Below, one piece after another: positions 35,434 through 50,400 of a stretch of 64,000 nt of DNA. Position 1 is the first letter of the stretch. Each line of letters opens with the position of its first letter. The notes under the pieces are model-generated. The model searched no databases. It was not told the DNA's origin and saw only the letters and a program-made list of their open reading frames with translations. The stretch comes from Kutzneria buriramensis. GTDB taxonomy: Bacteria; Actinomycetota; Actinomycetes; Mycobacteriales; Pseudonocardiaceae. Where the stretch lies: positions 4,712,001 through 4,776,000 of the forward strand of contig NZ_CP144375.1 in assembly GCF_043575855.1 (NCBI RefSeq), written 5' to 3'. The translations under genes were made by a program, and so were the position numbers.

Positions 35434-36393
35434 CTACGTGGCCTGCGGCCAGTGCCGGCGCCAATCCTCGGCGGTCAGCCGCGTGGCGTCCAGGCCTTCG
35501 GCCTTCGCCGAGAGCTCGGCGGCGCGCACGTCCCGCTCGAACCGCCGGGCGACGGACCGCAGCTCGCTCTCCGGGTCCTCGCCGGCCAGCTTGGCCACGG
35601 CGGTCACGCCGAACAGGGTCGAGCCGGTGTCGTCGCCGCCGGGCAGCAGGTCCACCGGCAGACCGACGCGGGCGACCCGCTGGGTGAGCTTGGCCGCCAG
35701 CGACACCGCGGGCTGGCCGAGCGCCACACCGTCCACACTGGACTCGCGCTTCTTCTCGGCCTGCTTGAGCTCCTCCCACCGCCGGTCGTGCCGGTCGAGT
35801 TCGAAGCCCTCCTCCTCGGTGGCGAACACGTGCGGGTGCCGGCCGACGAGCTTGTCCACCAGGTCGCCGGCGACCTTGTCGATGTCGAACGGGTCCTCGC
35901 CGTGCTCGGCCGCCACGCGGGCGTGAAACAGAACCTGCAACAGCACGTCGCCGAGCTCCTCGCGCAGCGCCGCCCGGTCGCCGTCCTCGATTGCCTCCAG
36001 CAGCTCGTAGGTCTCTTCGACCAGATACTGCCGCAGCGAGTCGTGGGTCTGCTCGGCGTCCCACGGGCAGCCGCCCGGCGAGCGCAGCCGGTCCATCACC
36101 GCCGCCGCGTCCAGCAGTCCCGCGCCGGCCGGCTCGGGCGTGGCGATCTTCGTCGCCCCCGCCGCCAGCAGTGCGGCAGCCGCCGGCTCGCTGTCGTCCG
36201 CCGCGATCAGCACCACGTCCGCGCCGGCCGACAGTTCCTCGGCGGCTACTTCCCGCGCACCGAGGGACCGTCGCAACTCCTCCGGCACGTCCTTGCCGGC
36301 GTACACCTCCGTCGCGGCACGCAGCGCGGGCAACGCGGCGGCCGGCAGCACGCCGGGCAGACGGGGGCTGAGCAGGACGACAACAGCGGTCAC
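35434..36393 (-). CDS. mazG: MazG, nucleoside triphosphate pyrophosphohydrolase
   Basis: A 319-residue protein starting at GTG 36393, overlapping the stop of the upstream lipoprotein gene (GTGA). The N-terminal 120 residues form a divergent tetrapyrrole methylase-like extension, common in actinobacterial MazG. The MazG domain (about 120-205) has RLRSPGGCPWDAEQTHDSLRQYLVEETYELLEAIEDGD and LREELGDVLLQVLFHARVA with the EExxE and ExxD metal ligands, then GRHPHVF. It hydrolyses aberrant or excess NTPs to NMP and pyrophosphate. The C-terminal part contains a second, partial MazG-like helical region. Confidence 0.93.
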   Translation of the reverse strand: MTAVVVLLSPRLPGVLPAAALPALRAATEVYAGKDVPEELRRSLGAREVAAEELSAGADVVLIAADDSEPAAAALLAAGATKIATPEPAGAGLLDAAAVMDRLRSPGGCPWDAEQTHDSLRQYLVEETYELLEAIEDGDRAALREELGDVLLQVLFHARVAAEHGEDPFDIDKVAGDLVDKLVGRHPHVFATEEEGFELDRHDRRWEELKQAEKKRESSVDGVALGQPAVSLAAKLTQRVARVGLPVDLLPGGDDTGSTLFGVTAVAKLAGEDPESELRSVARRFERDVRAAELSAKAEGLDATRLTAEDWRRHWPQAT

Positions 36394-37388
36394 GGAGCCG
36401 AGGTTACCTTCGCGGTGAGAGTGGCGGTCTCGCCCTCGCTGGCCGACACCCCGCCGATCAACGGCTCCCACACGCCGAACCGCGGGTTCAGGTCGACGCC
36501 GACCTGCTGGGCGTAACGCACCATCATGTCGAAGCCGAACTGCCCCGCGAGCTGGCTGAGATCCTGGCCGCCGGCGCTGGAGCGCACGTTGTCCTGGATC
36601 TTCTGCACGTAGACCACGGCCCACACGCTCGGCGCGCCGCTGCCGGACTGGTCCTGCACCGGGAAGGCGACGACCGTCCCGGCGTCCGCGCCCCACAGCG
36701 GCTGGAGGGCCTGCGGCACGGCCGCGGCCGGGAACGTCTGGTCGATCGTCTTGCCCTTGTCGCTCGGGGTCGAGCCACCGTTGGCGACCATCGCCGCGTC
36801 GAGGATGGCCCCGTGCTGCTCGGGGTGCGCGACGATCTTGTCGACCAGTTGCTGCGCGCCGTTTCGATCAGGCGCGGCCCCGTAGCTGAGGGTGTAGACG
36901 GTGCTGCCGAGCTGCTTGGTGCCCAGCTGGCCCCACAGCAGGTTGTCCTTGGCGAACGTCTTGAGCAGGTCGCCCTTGACCGGGATGTTCGAGGGCTGGC
37001 CCAGCGTCGGGAACTGGCCGGACGCGGTGACCTGGTTGTACAGCTGGTCGACCTTGTCCTGGCCGACCGTGACGCCCATCTTCGCCGCCAGCTGGTTGGT
37101 CACCTCGTCCCACACCGCGTACTGCGCGATGGTGCGGGCGACCGGCGGGAACGCGCTCGGCTTCTGCTGCTGGAGCTTGCGCGCGTCCGCGCTGTCGGCC
37201 AACACGTCGGTGATGTTCTGCTGCACCGTCTGAAGGCTGACCGGGTGACCGCCGACCAGCGCGGCGGAACTGATCTGGGCCGCCGTGCCGCCCGGTCCGG
37301 CGCCACAGCCGGTGACCAGGGCACCGACAGCGGCGCAGGCGGCTAGCACGGTGATGGGACGGCGAATGGCGATCGTCACAGTGCGCAC
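36390..37388 (-). CDS. SurA N-terminal-domain lipoprotein
   Basis: A 332-residue lipoprotein. The signal peptide ends in a lipobox (ALVTGC, Cys at residue 28), so the mature protein is lipid-anchored outside the membrane. The region SSAALVGGHPVSLQTVQQNITDVL onward, with its helical bundle to about residue 230, matches the SurA_N_3 family of chaperone-like foldases. No complete parvulin domain is evident. It lies between mfd (upstream) and mazG (overlapping downstream), a conserved actinobacterial order. It probably assists folding of exported proteins. Confidence 0.88.
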   Translation of the reverse strand: MRTVTIAIRRPITVLAACAAVGALVTGCGAGPGGTAAQISSAALVGGHPVSLQTVQQNITDVLADSADARKLQQQKPSAFPPVARTIAQYAVWDEVTNQLAAKMGVTVGQDKVDQLYNQVTASGQFPTLGQPSNIPVKGDLLKTFAKDNLLWGQLGTKQLGSTVYTLSYGAAPDRNGAQQLVDKIVAHPEQHGAILDAAMVANGGSTPSDKGKTIDQTFPAAAVPQALQPLWGADAGTVVAFPVQDQSGSGAPSVWAVVYVQKIQDNVRSSAGGQDLSQLAGQFGFDMMVRYAQQVGVDLNPRFGVWEPLIGGVSASEGETATLTAKVTSAP

Positions 37389-37409
37389 TCTCTCACAGTG
37401 AAGATGATC

Positions 37410-40985
<3,576 letters not shown>

Positions 40986-41073
40986 TTCGACAGTCCCCCT
41001 CGGGTGCACTTCGACACGCCACCAAGCCTAGGCCGCCGCACCGACAAGAACCGGCTGTGGTCCGAAATGCCAG

Positions 41074-41110
41074 GTGGCCGCCGCGGTTGGTGATCAACCA
41101 CGGCGGCCAC
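41074..41110 (-). terminator. Terminator of the toxin-barstar operon
   Basis: Arms of 16 bp (GTGGCCGCCGCGGTTG and its complement with one mismatch) enclose a 5-nt loop. The hairpin lies 16 bp downstream of the minus-strand barstar stop at 41126 and ahead of mfd, separating the two units. No T run follows, as is common in actinomycetes. Confidence 0.65.
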
Positions 41111-41125
41111 GGAGATCATTAGCGG

Positions 41126-41416
41126 CTACTCGACCACGAGGGTGAGCCGGTCCACGTGACCACGCGCCACGTCCCACTCCTCGGCCCGGCGGATCACCGC
41201 CACTATCGCGTCGAATGCCTCTGGCCCGAAGCGGTCGCGGCTGACGTCCGCGTCCTGCCACACGATGTCCACCGGCCGCTCCACGTCGGTGGACAGGCGA
41301 TCCCACAAGGCCGACAGGTTCGCGCCGTAGTACGGACCGAAGTCCAGCTCCTGGGCGAGGACCCGGTGCAGCCCCGCGACGTCGCGAATCTGTGCGCCCT
41401 CGATGACCACTCGCAT
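41126..41416 (-). CDS. Barstar-family RNase inhibitor (immunity protein)
   Basis: A 96-residue protein starting at ATG 41416, four bases after the giant toxin gene. The segment FGPYYGANLSALWDRLSTDVERPVDIVWQDA aligns by eye with barstar's inhibitory helix (FYGENLDALWDCL). It retains Tyr, Asn, Leu-x-Ala-Leu-Trp-Asp and the following acidic positions that plug the barnase active site. Co-transcription with a barnase-type toxin domain makes it the cognate immunity protein, protecting the producer's cytoplasm. Confidence 0.95.
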   Translation of the reverse strand: MRVVIEGAQIRDVAGLHRVLAQELDFGPYYGANLSALWDRLSTDVERPVDIVWQDADVSRDRFGPEAFDAIVAVIRRAEEWDVARGHVDRLTLVVE

Positions 41417-41420
41417 GCGC

Positions 41421-44400
41421 TCACTTCCAATTCGGCAGCTGGTAGAACGTCTCGTAGTGGTCGGAGGTCACGTAGGCCAATCCGTCGTCGGAGTACAGCA
41501 GCCGCCATCCGGGCTGCTTGGACCGCTTCATCATCGGACTGATGCCGACATCGGCTTCGTACCAGGTGCGGCCGGGCGCTTCGGGCAGGAGATGGTCGTC
41601 GTTTCGGTACGTGTCGCCGCCGATCTGGCGTCCAGGAGCGTAGTTGTTCAGCGCCTTGCCCGGCTGCCAGCCGAGCTTCTCGGCCTCATCCTTGGTGATG
41701 TACTCCGCGGGAAGCCGCCCGGTCGAACGCAGGCTGTCCACAGCGGAGTTCGCGGCCTCCGCCGCGGACAGATCCTGATAGAGCTTGATGCACGTCGAGT
41801 TGTGCACCAGCACCGGGTCGGCGCCGACGAGGACGTAGAACGTGTGCAGGGTGTCGACGGTGAGGTTGTAGACCCGCGTCGTCTCGTCGTGGGTGCGCAG
41901 ACCGTTGACGACGACGGTGCGGCCGTCGTCGGTGAGCAGGTGCTCGCCGGCCTTGAGTTGACCGGCGTTCGCCCACCGCCCGAGGTCCACCACCCAGAAC
42001 GGGTGGTTGTCGGTGGCGGTGACGGAACCGGACTTGCCGTCGTCGGTGACGTCGACGTCGACGAGGTGCTTGAGGCCCTGGCCGACGATGACGTCGGTGA
42101 CGGGCTCGTCGGCGGTCTTGCCGGTGGTGGGATCGGTGGCGCGAACCCGGTCTCCGACCTCGACGGAATCGATGGGCTTGGTCGAGCCGTCGGCCATCTC
42201 GACCGAGGTGTCGCCGGCGAAGCTGTTCGCGCCGGTCAGACAGGCCCCACCCGGACCGGCATCGTCGCCGAGTCGGGGCGCGATCCGGTCGGCGTCGCCC
42301 GCCAGTGAACTGAGGAACTTGACGTCGCTGGCGAACGGGATGGCGCTGACCCCGGCCGGCACGGCATTCGCCCAGTCGCCCTCGAGGCCGTACCAGAGCG
42401 CGTTGAGGCCGCCGGCGATCGAGCCCAGACCCGGAATGAGGCTTGACGTGTCGAGAATGCCGTGGCCGGCGGCCTCGAGCCGATCGCCGAGCGGCGCCCG
42501 GCCGCCGATGCAGGTGGAGCAGTCGGTCGGGGCGACGTCGGACGGTCCGGCGTCCTTGACCGTCTGGATCACAGGCTGGTTTCCGGTGACGGCCTGTTGC
42601 AACTGCTGCGCCTGCGTGGCGTTGTCGGCGATGACGTTCGTGGATTGCGCGACCTGGTTGGCCGGCAGCGACGGGGTCGCCGACACGGGCGGTGCCTGCT
42701 GCGTGTAATGCGGCTCCTGCAACGCCTTGGGCACAGGAATCGGATTGTTCTGGGCGGCCTGCTGCTGCGCCTGCCGCGCGGCGATCGCCGGGTCGGGCGG
42801 TGCGGGGGCGGGCCCGAAGTCGCACGCGTAGCCGGAACAGCTGCCGGCGCCGGTGCCGCCGCCCCAACTGCCGGGCGAACCGCCGGGGGTGGGCGGGTTG
42901 TTGCCGCCTCCACCGCCGCAGTTGCCGCTGCACGGACGGATGAACGTGATGTTCTTCTTGCCGCGCCTGACCGTCGGGTCCGGCGGAGGCGCCGGCGCGA
43001 AGATCGCGGTGGAGAGCCAGGAGATGCCGATGACGGCGACCGCGATCAGACACCACGGGCAGTGGCCGGAGGGGTCGGTGTAGTTCGTCGGAGCGCCGAG
43101 GCCGTAGCTGTAGCGGTTCGGGTCGCTGGCGATCTGGATGCTGTCGCGGGAGTCGAAGCCGCCGGCGGATGGGTTGTACCACCGCGCGCCCATGTGCACC
43201 TGGGCGGTGTCGGGATCGGTGTAGGCGCCCTGGAAGCCGATCGACTGCTGCGTGCCGGAGGTGGCTGTCACCTGGCCGAACGGGTCGTACGCGGCGGAGT
43301 GCGACAGCCCGGTGTTGCCGTCGCCGGGCGCGAACCCGGCGACCACGTCGTCGTGCTTGTCGGAGATGGTGAGCTGCTTGTCGTTCCCGTTGCCGGTAGC
43401 GAGCAGCTCGCCGCTTGGGGCGCGGCTGTAGGTGCTGGTGCCGTCGCCGGCGATCTGGTCGCCCAGCCCGGAGTAGCTGAACGTCTGTCCATTGCGGACG
43501 GCGAGCCGGTCGAGACCGTCGTAGGTGTAGCTCGACGACCCGTCGCCGACCATGCGGTCGAAGGCGTCGAACGACATCTTCTCGGTCAGGCCGGAACTGG
43601 TCCGCGACGCCAGCGTGCCGCGAGGCGTGTACGTGTAGGTGTAGTCGCCGTCGGACAGCAGCCGGTTGCGCTGGTCGTAGCTGGCGGTCTTGCTGCCGGC
43701 CTGCACCCGGTTGCCAGCGTCGTCCCAGCCGTAGGAGGTCGTCTTCCCGCCGGCGGTCCACGAGACCATCCGACCGGCGTAGTCGTAGCCGTAGCTGTTC
43801 GTGCCGGCGCCGGCGGTGCCGGCGGTGTCCTTCTCGGTGAGGTTGTCGGCGGCGTCATAGCCGTAGCTGACGGACGCGAGGACCGAGCCGCCAGCGGTCT
43901 TTGTGGTGTCTGAGGTGATCCGGCCCAGGTCGTCGTAGCTGTAACCACGTGACTGCCCGGACGAGTAGGCGACGCTGTCAACGGCGCCGGCCGCGTCGTA
44001 GTGCGCGGTTTGCACGACGCCGGTGATGCCGTCCTGGACGGAGGCGATCCGACCGTTCACGTAGTGGTAGACGGCCTTTCCGGCGGCGTCGGACCTGGTG
44101 GCCGTCCGGCCGTCGGCGTCGTAGGAGAACGTGGAGTCCGCGCCGCTGCCGGTGGTCGACAGGACGTCGCCCCGGTCGTCGTAGCCGACGGTCTCCGTGC
44201 CACCTGGCGCGGACACCGACGTCAGCCGGCCGGCGTCGTCGTAGCCGAGCACCCGGTCCGCGGTCGCGGCCTCGGCGCCGCTGCCGGTCTGCTTCACCAT
44301 CCGGTTGAGCTCGTCGAACGTGCTGGCGGTGGCGACGCCGCCGGGGGCGGTGACGCCGACGACGTTGCCGGCGGCGTCGTAGCTGGCCGTCCAGGTCGCG

Positions 44401-47400
44401 GCCGGCTGCGTGGCGGTCGCCGGCTCGGTGACGGACTCCTTCAGCCCGAGGCTGTTGTACGTGGTGACGGTCGCGTTGCCACGGCCGTCGGTGAGGCGCG
44501 ACTGCCGGCCCGCCGCGTCGTAGCCGTACGAGGTCGTGACGGACTTCGTGTCGGACACCGGCTCGGTCTGCTGCACGACCTGGTTCGCCGCGTTGTACGC
44601 GAACGCGGTCGTGTGGTTGAGGGCGTCCGTGACCGACAGCAGGTTGCCGGCCGGGTCGTAGGCCGCCGACGTGTCGCGCAGGTGGGTGCTACCACCCTTC
44701 CAGTCCGAAGTGGACACGGCGCGGCCCGCCTGGTCGTAGTTCGTCCAGTGGTTGCGGCTCAAGGCATCCGACACGAGCACGGTGCGACCAGCGAGGTCGT
44801 AGCCGTACTGGGTGGTAACGCCGGCGGCGTCGGTGGTGCTGGTCTGCTCGCCGGCCCCGTCAAACGTGGCCGTGGACTTCTCGCCGGCCGGGGTGGTCAC
44901 GGAGATCGGGTGGCCGATGTCGTCGTAGCCGTAGGAGGTGGTGTAGGCGGCGGGCTGCGGGACCCGCTCCAACTCCGCGGAGGTGACCATCCGACCGAGG
45001 TCGTCGTACGTGGCGGTGGTGGTCGCGCCGCCGGGCACGGTGCTCTGCAGCAGCTCGCCGTCGTAGTCGTACTGGAACACCGACGCCCGCGAACCCGGCT
45101 CTTCGGTCCGCACGAGCCGGCCCAACTGGTCGTAGGCGTGCTTGGTGGCGTTGCCGCGCGGATCGGTCTCCGTGACGACGTGGCCGAGCGAGTCGTACGC
45201 CAGCGTCGTCGTCGGGGTGATCGCGGTGGTCGTGCCGGGCGCGGTGTAGCTCGGCGCGATCTGGCTGACCTGCCGGCCGTCCTGGTCGTACTCGGCGCGA
45301 CTGATATTGCCGACCGGGTCCTTGGCCGCAACCTGGTCGCCGAAAGTGTCGAGTCCGACGGTCGTGGCCGGCCGCTGCGTGCTCGGCTGGCCGCCGTTGG
45401 ATTCCACGGCGACAGGCGGCAGCGTCTGGCCGATCTGCCGACCTCGTTCGTCGTAGCGGTACGACGTGGTGAACGCGGTGCGGTCGGCGTTGGCGACGTT
45501 GCCCCGCGGGTCGGTCGTGGCGGTCATCAGGCCGCGCTGGTCGTACGCGTACGACGTGGTCAGGTTCGCGGAGCTGTTGTGCACCACCTGGCTCGTCTGC
45601 CGCCCGGCGGAGTCGTAGCCGTAGTCGACGACCTCGGCGGTGTCGGGGCTGAACGGACCGGCGTTCGATCGGTTGCCGGTGCGCACCACGCTGGTCACCG
45701 CGCCGTTGAGGTTGTACGTGTAGCTCGTCTTGCGCATCAGGACGGTGGGGTCGACGGTGGTGGTGGCGATGCGCCCAACGGCGTCGTACGTGGTCGCCGT
45801 GGTGGCCTTGCCGCCGCCGGCGACATCCTTGACCACCTTGCCAGCGGCGTCGTAGCTGTAGTCGTGCAGCACGATGTCGCGGGTGGTGTCGTTCGAGTGG
45901 AAGCCCACCTGGATCACCTGGTGCACCAGATCATCGTTGTAGTAGGTGTATTTGGTGGTGCGCCCCATGGCATCGGTGTCACGCACCAAGCGCCCTCCCA
46001 GGTCGTAGGCATACGAGCGCAGCGGCAAGTCGTCCTTCGGCGACGTGTCGCCGTTGCCGTCGCCACCGCTGCCGGTCACGCCGCTCAGCGCCGCGCCCGT
46101 CCACCCGACGAGCACCACCTCGGCCAGTTGGTTGCGCGCCGTGTACAGGAACTTCGTCTTGGTGCCGGCGGGATCGACCGTCCACACGCGATTGCCGAAC
46201 GCGTCGTGTCCGTAGCTGGTCGCGTTGCCCAACGCGTCGGTCTGCTTGCTGACCAAATTGTGCGCGTCGTACTCGTAGCTGACCGAGCGGGGCTTGTCGC
46301 CGCCGGTGAGGTCGGTGACCTCCGTCTTGGCGACATTGCCGTCAGCGTCGTAAGTGGTCGTGCTGCGCGCGGTGTGCTTGACCCCGGTGACGGCGTCGGT
46401 GGTGGCCGGCTGCGTCACCGTACGGATCCGGGACAGCACGTCGTAGGTGAACTGCGTGGTGGCACCGGCGGGCTGGCTGTCCGAGACCTGGGTCTGGGTC
46501 AGCACCCGGCCCTGGCTGTCGTAGGTGTACTTCGTGACCAGGCCCGACGCGCTGGTGGCCTGGGCGAGCGTGCCGTCGAGGAAGTAGTTGTACGTCGTCA
46601 CCGCGCCCATGGCGTCGGTCGAGGTCATCACCAGACCGGCCGGCACACAGGGGCAGAAGCCGGGCGCGGAGCCGGACATGCCCGTGGCCGGGTCGATGGC
46701 CTCGCGCCCGGTGGTGTACGTGTGCTTGACCTTGCCGCCGTCGGCGGTGGTCTGCGTGTCGAGCAGACCGGTCGCGGTGTAGGACACGGACGTCAGGTAC
46801 GTGGAGTCGGTCGCGTTCGCCGACCGCGCGTCCCTGGTCGCGACCGGCTTGTCGTTGCGCGGATCGGTCGCGCTGTCGGCGTTGAGGAAGTAGTCGACGT
46901 ACGCGGTCTGGCAGTCGGTCTGCGCAGTGCGGCACGTCTTCTTGGAGACGACGTTGCCGCGCTTGTCGTAGGCGAGAGTGACCTGGTCGCCGTTCTCGTC
47001 GGTGATGGTGTTCTGGAAGCCGCTCGAGTCGTACGAGTACGTGCGCACGCCCTCACCCGCGACCGGGCCGCCGACCCAGGTGGGGTCGCCGCCGACCGGG
47101 CCGCCGCAGAAGATCGGGCCGCCGTCGGTCGGTGTGGTGCAGGTGTCGGTCGGGGTGGGTGTGGTCGTGGTGGTCGCGCCCGGCGTGTCCTCCGGCCGCA
47201 CGCCCTGGCCCAGCGGGGCGATGGACCGCACGATGCGGCCGCGCAGCGGGTCGTAGTCGTACTCGTGCGGGCGGCCGGCCGGGTCGCGCACCGACGCGAC
47301 CTTGATCGGATTGTCGGCGGAGCCGGTGGTGGTCGGCACGGCCAGCGTCCACACGCCGCCGTTCGCGTCGGTGTACTGGCGCACCCGGTCGTTGGTGACG

Positions 47401-50400
47401 TCGTAGGTCGCCGCCGCGCCGATCTTGCCGCTGGGCAGGGTGATCTTGTCGAGCTCGTCGCTGCCGCCGGCCGCCGCGAACTGCGCCGCCACCGCCGGCT
47501 GGCCGAGCGGGTGCTCGTAGAACGCGACCTCGGCCAGATCGCCGGCGTAGTACTGCCACTGCCCGCCGGAGGTGCCCGGCCAGTCGCCCGGGTTGACGAT
47601 GAAGTCCGCGCCCAGCTGGTTCTTGTCCATGTCGAGGGCGTTGATGGCGCCGTCGAGCGAGCCGACCAGCGTGCCGTCCAGGTACATCTGCTGGGTGGTC
47701 ATCGCGCCGGTGAGCACGACCTGGTGCCACTTGCCGTCGTTGACGGTCCCGCCAGTGGTGATCGGCGCGACGTGGCCGGTCCAGAGCTGCCCGCGCAGCT
47801 TGCCGTCGGTGCCCACGTAGAGCATCGGCACGGCGGCGGTCGGCGCCTTGTCCCCGCCCAGCGGCTGGTTCTGGTACGCGACCAACGGCCCGGACTTCGC
47901 GGTCCGGAACCACAGCGACACGGCCAGGTTCCGGTCCTTGCGCAGGGTCCCGGCCGGCAGCGTGACCGCCGACGACGTGCCGTCGAAGGTGGCGGCGGAC
48001 GAGCCGGCGACCGGGCCGGCCGCGCCGAGCGTGACGTTCTTGTACGTCCCCTTGTCGGCGCCGAGGTTGACGCCGACCTCGCTGCGGGCGTCCGGGCCGG
48101 AGCTGTCGCCCAGCCGCCAGTACGAGTCGGGCTTGCCGTCCAGCACGGCGCTGCGGTAATGCGAGCCCGCCTCGTAGTTGTAGGTCGTGCAGTCGGACAG
48201 CGGGTCGCAGACCTTGGTCAGTTTGTCGCCGTCGTAGCTGTAGCTCCAGGTCGGCGCCGTGCCGCTGGCCTGCTCGACGGTGACCGCGGTGACGTGCGCG
48301 CCGGCCCACGTGAAGGCCAGGCCCAGCCCGGTCTGACCGGGCTGCGGCGACGGACGCCGCACCGCGGCGAGCTTGCCGCCGGTGTAGGTGAGCACGATCG
48401 TGCGGCCCTGGCTGTCGGCGATCGAGGACAGCTTGTCGGCCACGAACTCGTACTTGGTGGCGGACTTGTCGACGAGGTCCCACACGGTGTCGCTGGGGTG
48501 GGTCAGCGAGGCGTACCGGCCGTCCGGCGGCGCGTACGTGCCGTCCGGGTTGAGGCCGAACCGCACCTGCTGCCCGTCGGGATAGGTGACCACGACGTTG
48601 CCGGAGTTGTCGTTGTCCGGCACCACGGACATGTCGTACTGGGTCGCCCAGCCTGCGCCGAAGGCGTTGGCGCGCCGGGGATCCAGGCTGTTGTACGTGC
48701 GTGCGACGGAGATCTGCGGTCCGGTGAACGCCAGCGCCGCGTCCAGCGCGCTCCGGTAGAAGTTGCCGACCTGTGGGTCGAAGTCGTTGCTGTCGGTGCT
48801 GTACGGGGCGTTGCCCAGGTGCGAGGTGATCTCCGGCTGCGGCACCGCGGTCAGCAACGCGCTGTAGGGCAGCGTCTGGCTCTCGTCGGTGCCGTCGAAC
48901 GCGAAGGCCCGCCACACGTACGCCTTGCTCCAGCTGAGTTTGCCGGCCGGCACGGTCCAGGTGTCGGACGGAATGTGGCCGGAGTCGAAGCAGCCGGTCG
49001 GGTTGCCGGCGCTGTCCTGCGCGCAGACCTCGAACCGGTACTGCAACGAGGTGTTGGGCGGGGCGTCGATCTTGACCGCGTCGGCCCACAGCTGTGGCGT
49101 CAGCGTCGGCGCGGAGTAGCCGTTGGGCGGGTACTGGGCGCGCACGACCGGCGGGATGTTGTAGACCCGCATCACCAGCCGCGCCGGTGGGATCTGCTCG
49201 TCGGTGAAGAACGGGCCGCCCACCTTGAGCATGCTGAAGTCGAGGTAGTAGTCGCCGGGATCGAGCGCCTGGATGGTCGCGTCCAGGCTCACCGACTGGC
49301 CGCGGGCGACGTTGCCGGGCAGCGTCGCCGCCTCCTTGGAGGCGACCGGGCGGCCGGCACTGGTGTAGACGCGGTAGCCCAGCTTGTACGTGGTCGGCGT
49401 CCAGGTCTCCAGGCCGCGGTTGGTGACCGTGATCTTGATCTGGCCGCTCGTGGTGCGGGTGACCGGCGGGGTCGGCACCGGCTGGGTGATGTTGTAGTCG
49501 GCGTTGTACGGCGTGTGCGTGACGAACAGCTTGGGCGGGTTGGCGGTCGAGGCGCCGGTGAACTTCTTCCAGCCGTAGCTGTCGGTGTCGGAGGCCCGCA
49601 CGGCCAGGCCGTGGTTGGTCATGGTGCCGTTGACCCACGCCTGCACCACGTCCCGGCCGGCCGGGCCGAGGTCGATGCCCTCGCCGGCCACCGGGCAGTC
49701 GGATCGACTCTGTCCGGAGGCGATGTAGCCGTGGGCGAAGGAGGACTCGGCGAGCTCGGGGCCGACACTCGGGTTGCCGCTCCACTCCGAGTTGACCGCG
49801 TGCACGGACACCGGCTTCGGCTGGCACGACCAGGACCAGTCGTTCACCAGGTACAGCTGCGCGCCGAAGATCTTCTCGTTGCGCAGCCGGCTCTCGATGC
49901 CGTCGAACTTCAGGTACGTGGCGGTGTGCAGGTTGTCGTCACCGTCGAAGCCGGTCTTCAGCTCGGTGCCGCCGTCGTTCTGGACGCCGTTCTGGGTGTA
50001 CATCGCGGCGCTGGCGTTCGGGCTGTCCACCGACGGGTCGACCACCACCGGGTACTGGCGGGCCGGGTCGTTGAGCCAGTTCTGGTCCAGGTCGACCCGC
50101 AGGCCGCCGGGCGCCAGGTGGTAGCTCACGCCGGTGGAGCTGGCGGGATCGCCGGTGTGCGGGTTGCGGCTGGCGTCGGACATCGAGCCGGCCGGGATGC
50201 TCGCTCGCTCCTTGCCGGCGGCGTCGACCAGCGCGACCCGGCCGTCCACCAGCTTCGCGGTCAAACCCCTGAGCTGCAACGGGAACAGGAAGCTGTGCGG
50301 TGCGTTACGCGAGGCCAGCACCAGCGATTCCTTCACCCCGCCGGGCTTTACGTCCAGGCGCAGGTCGGTGTCGGCCAGGACACGGGGGTAGGTGACGGCG

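Noticed and set aside
43080..47050. Short repeated Y-D-x-x-G motifs in the RHS gene as a CRISPR or DNA tandem array
   Set aside because: The repeats are protein-level YD repeats with diverged DNA and variable spacing; there are no direct DNA repeats with regular spacers.
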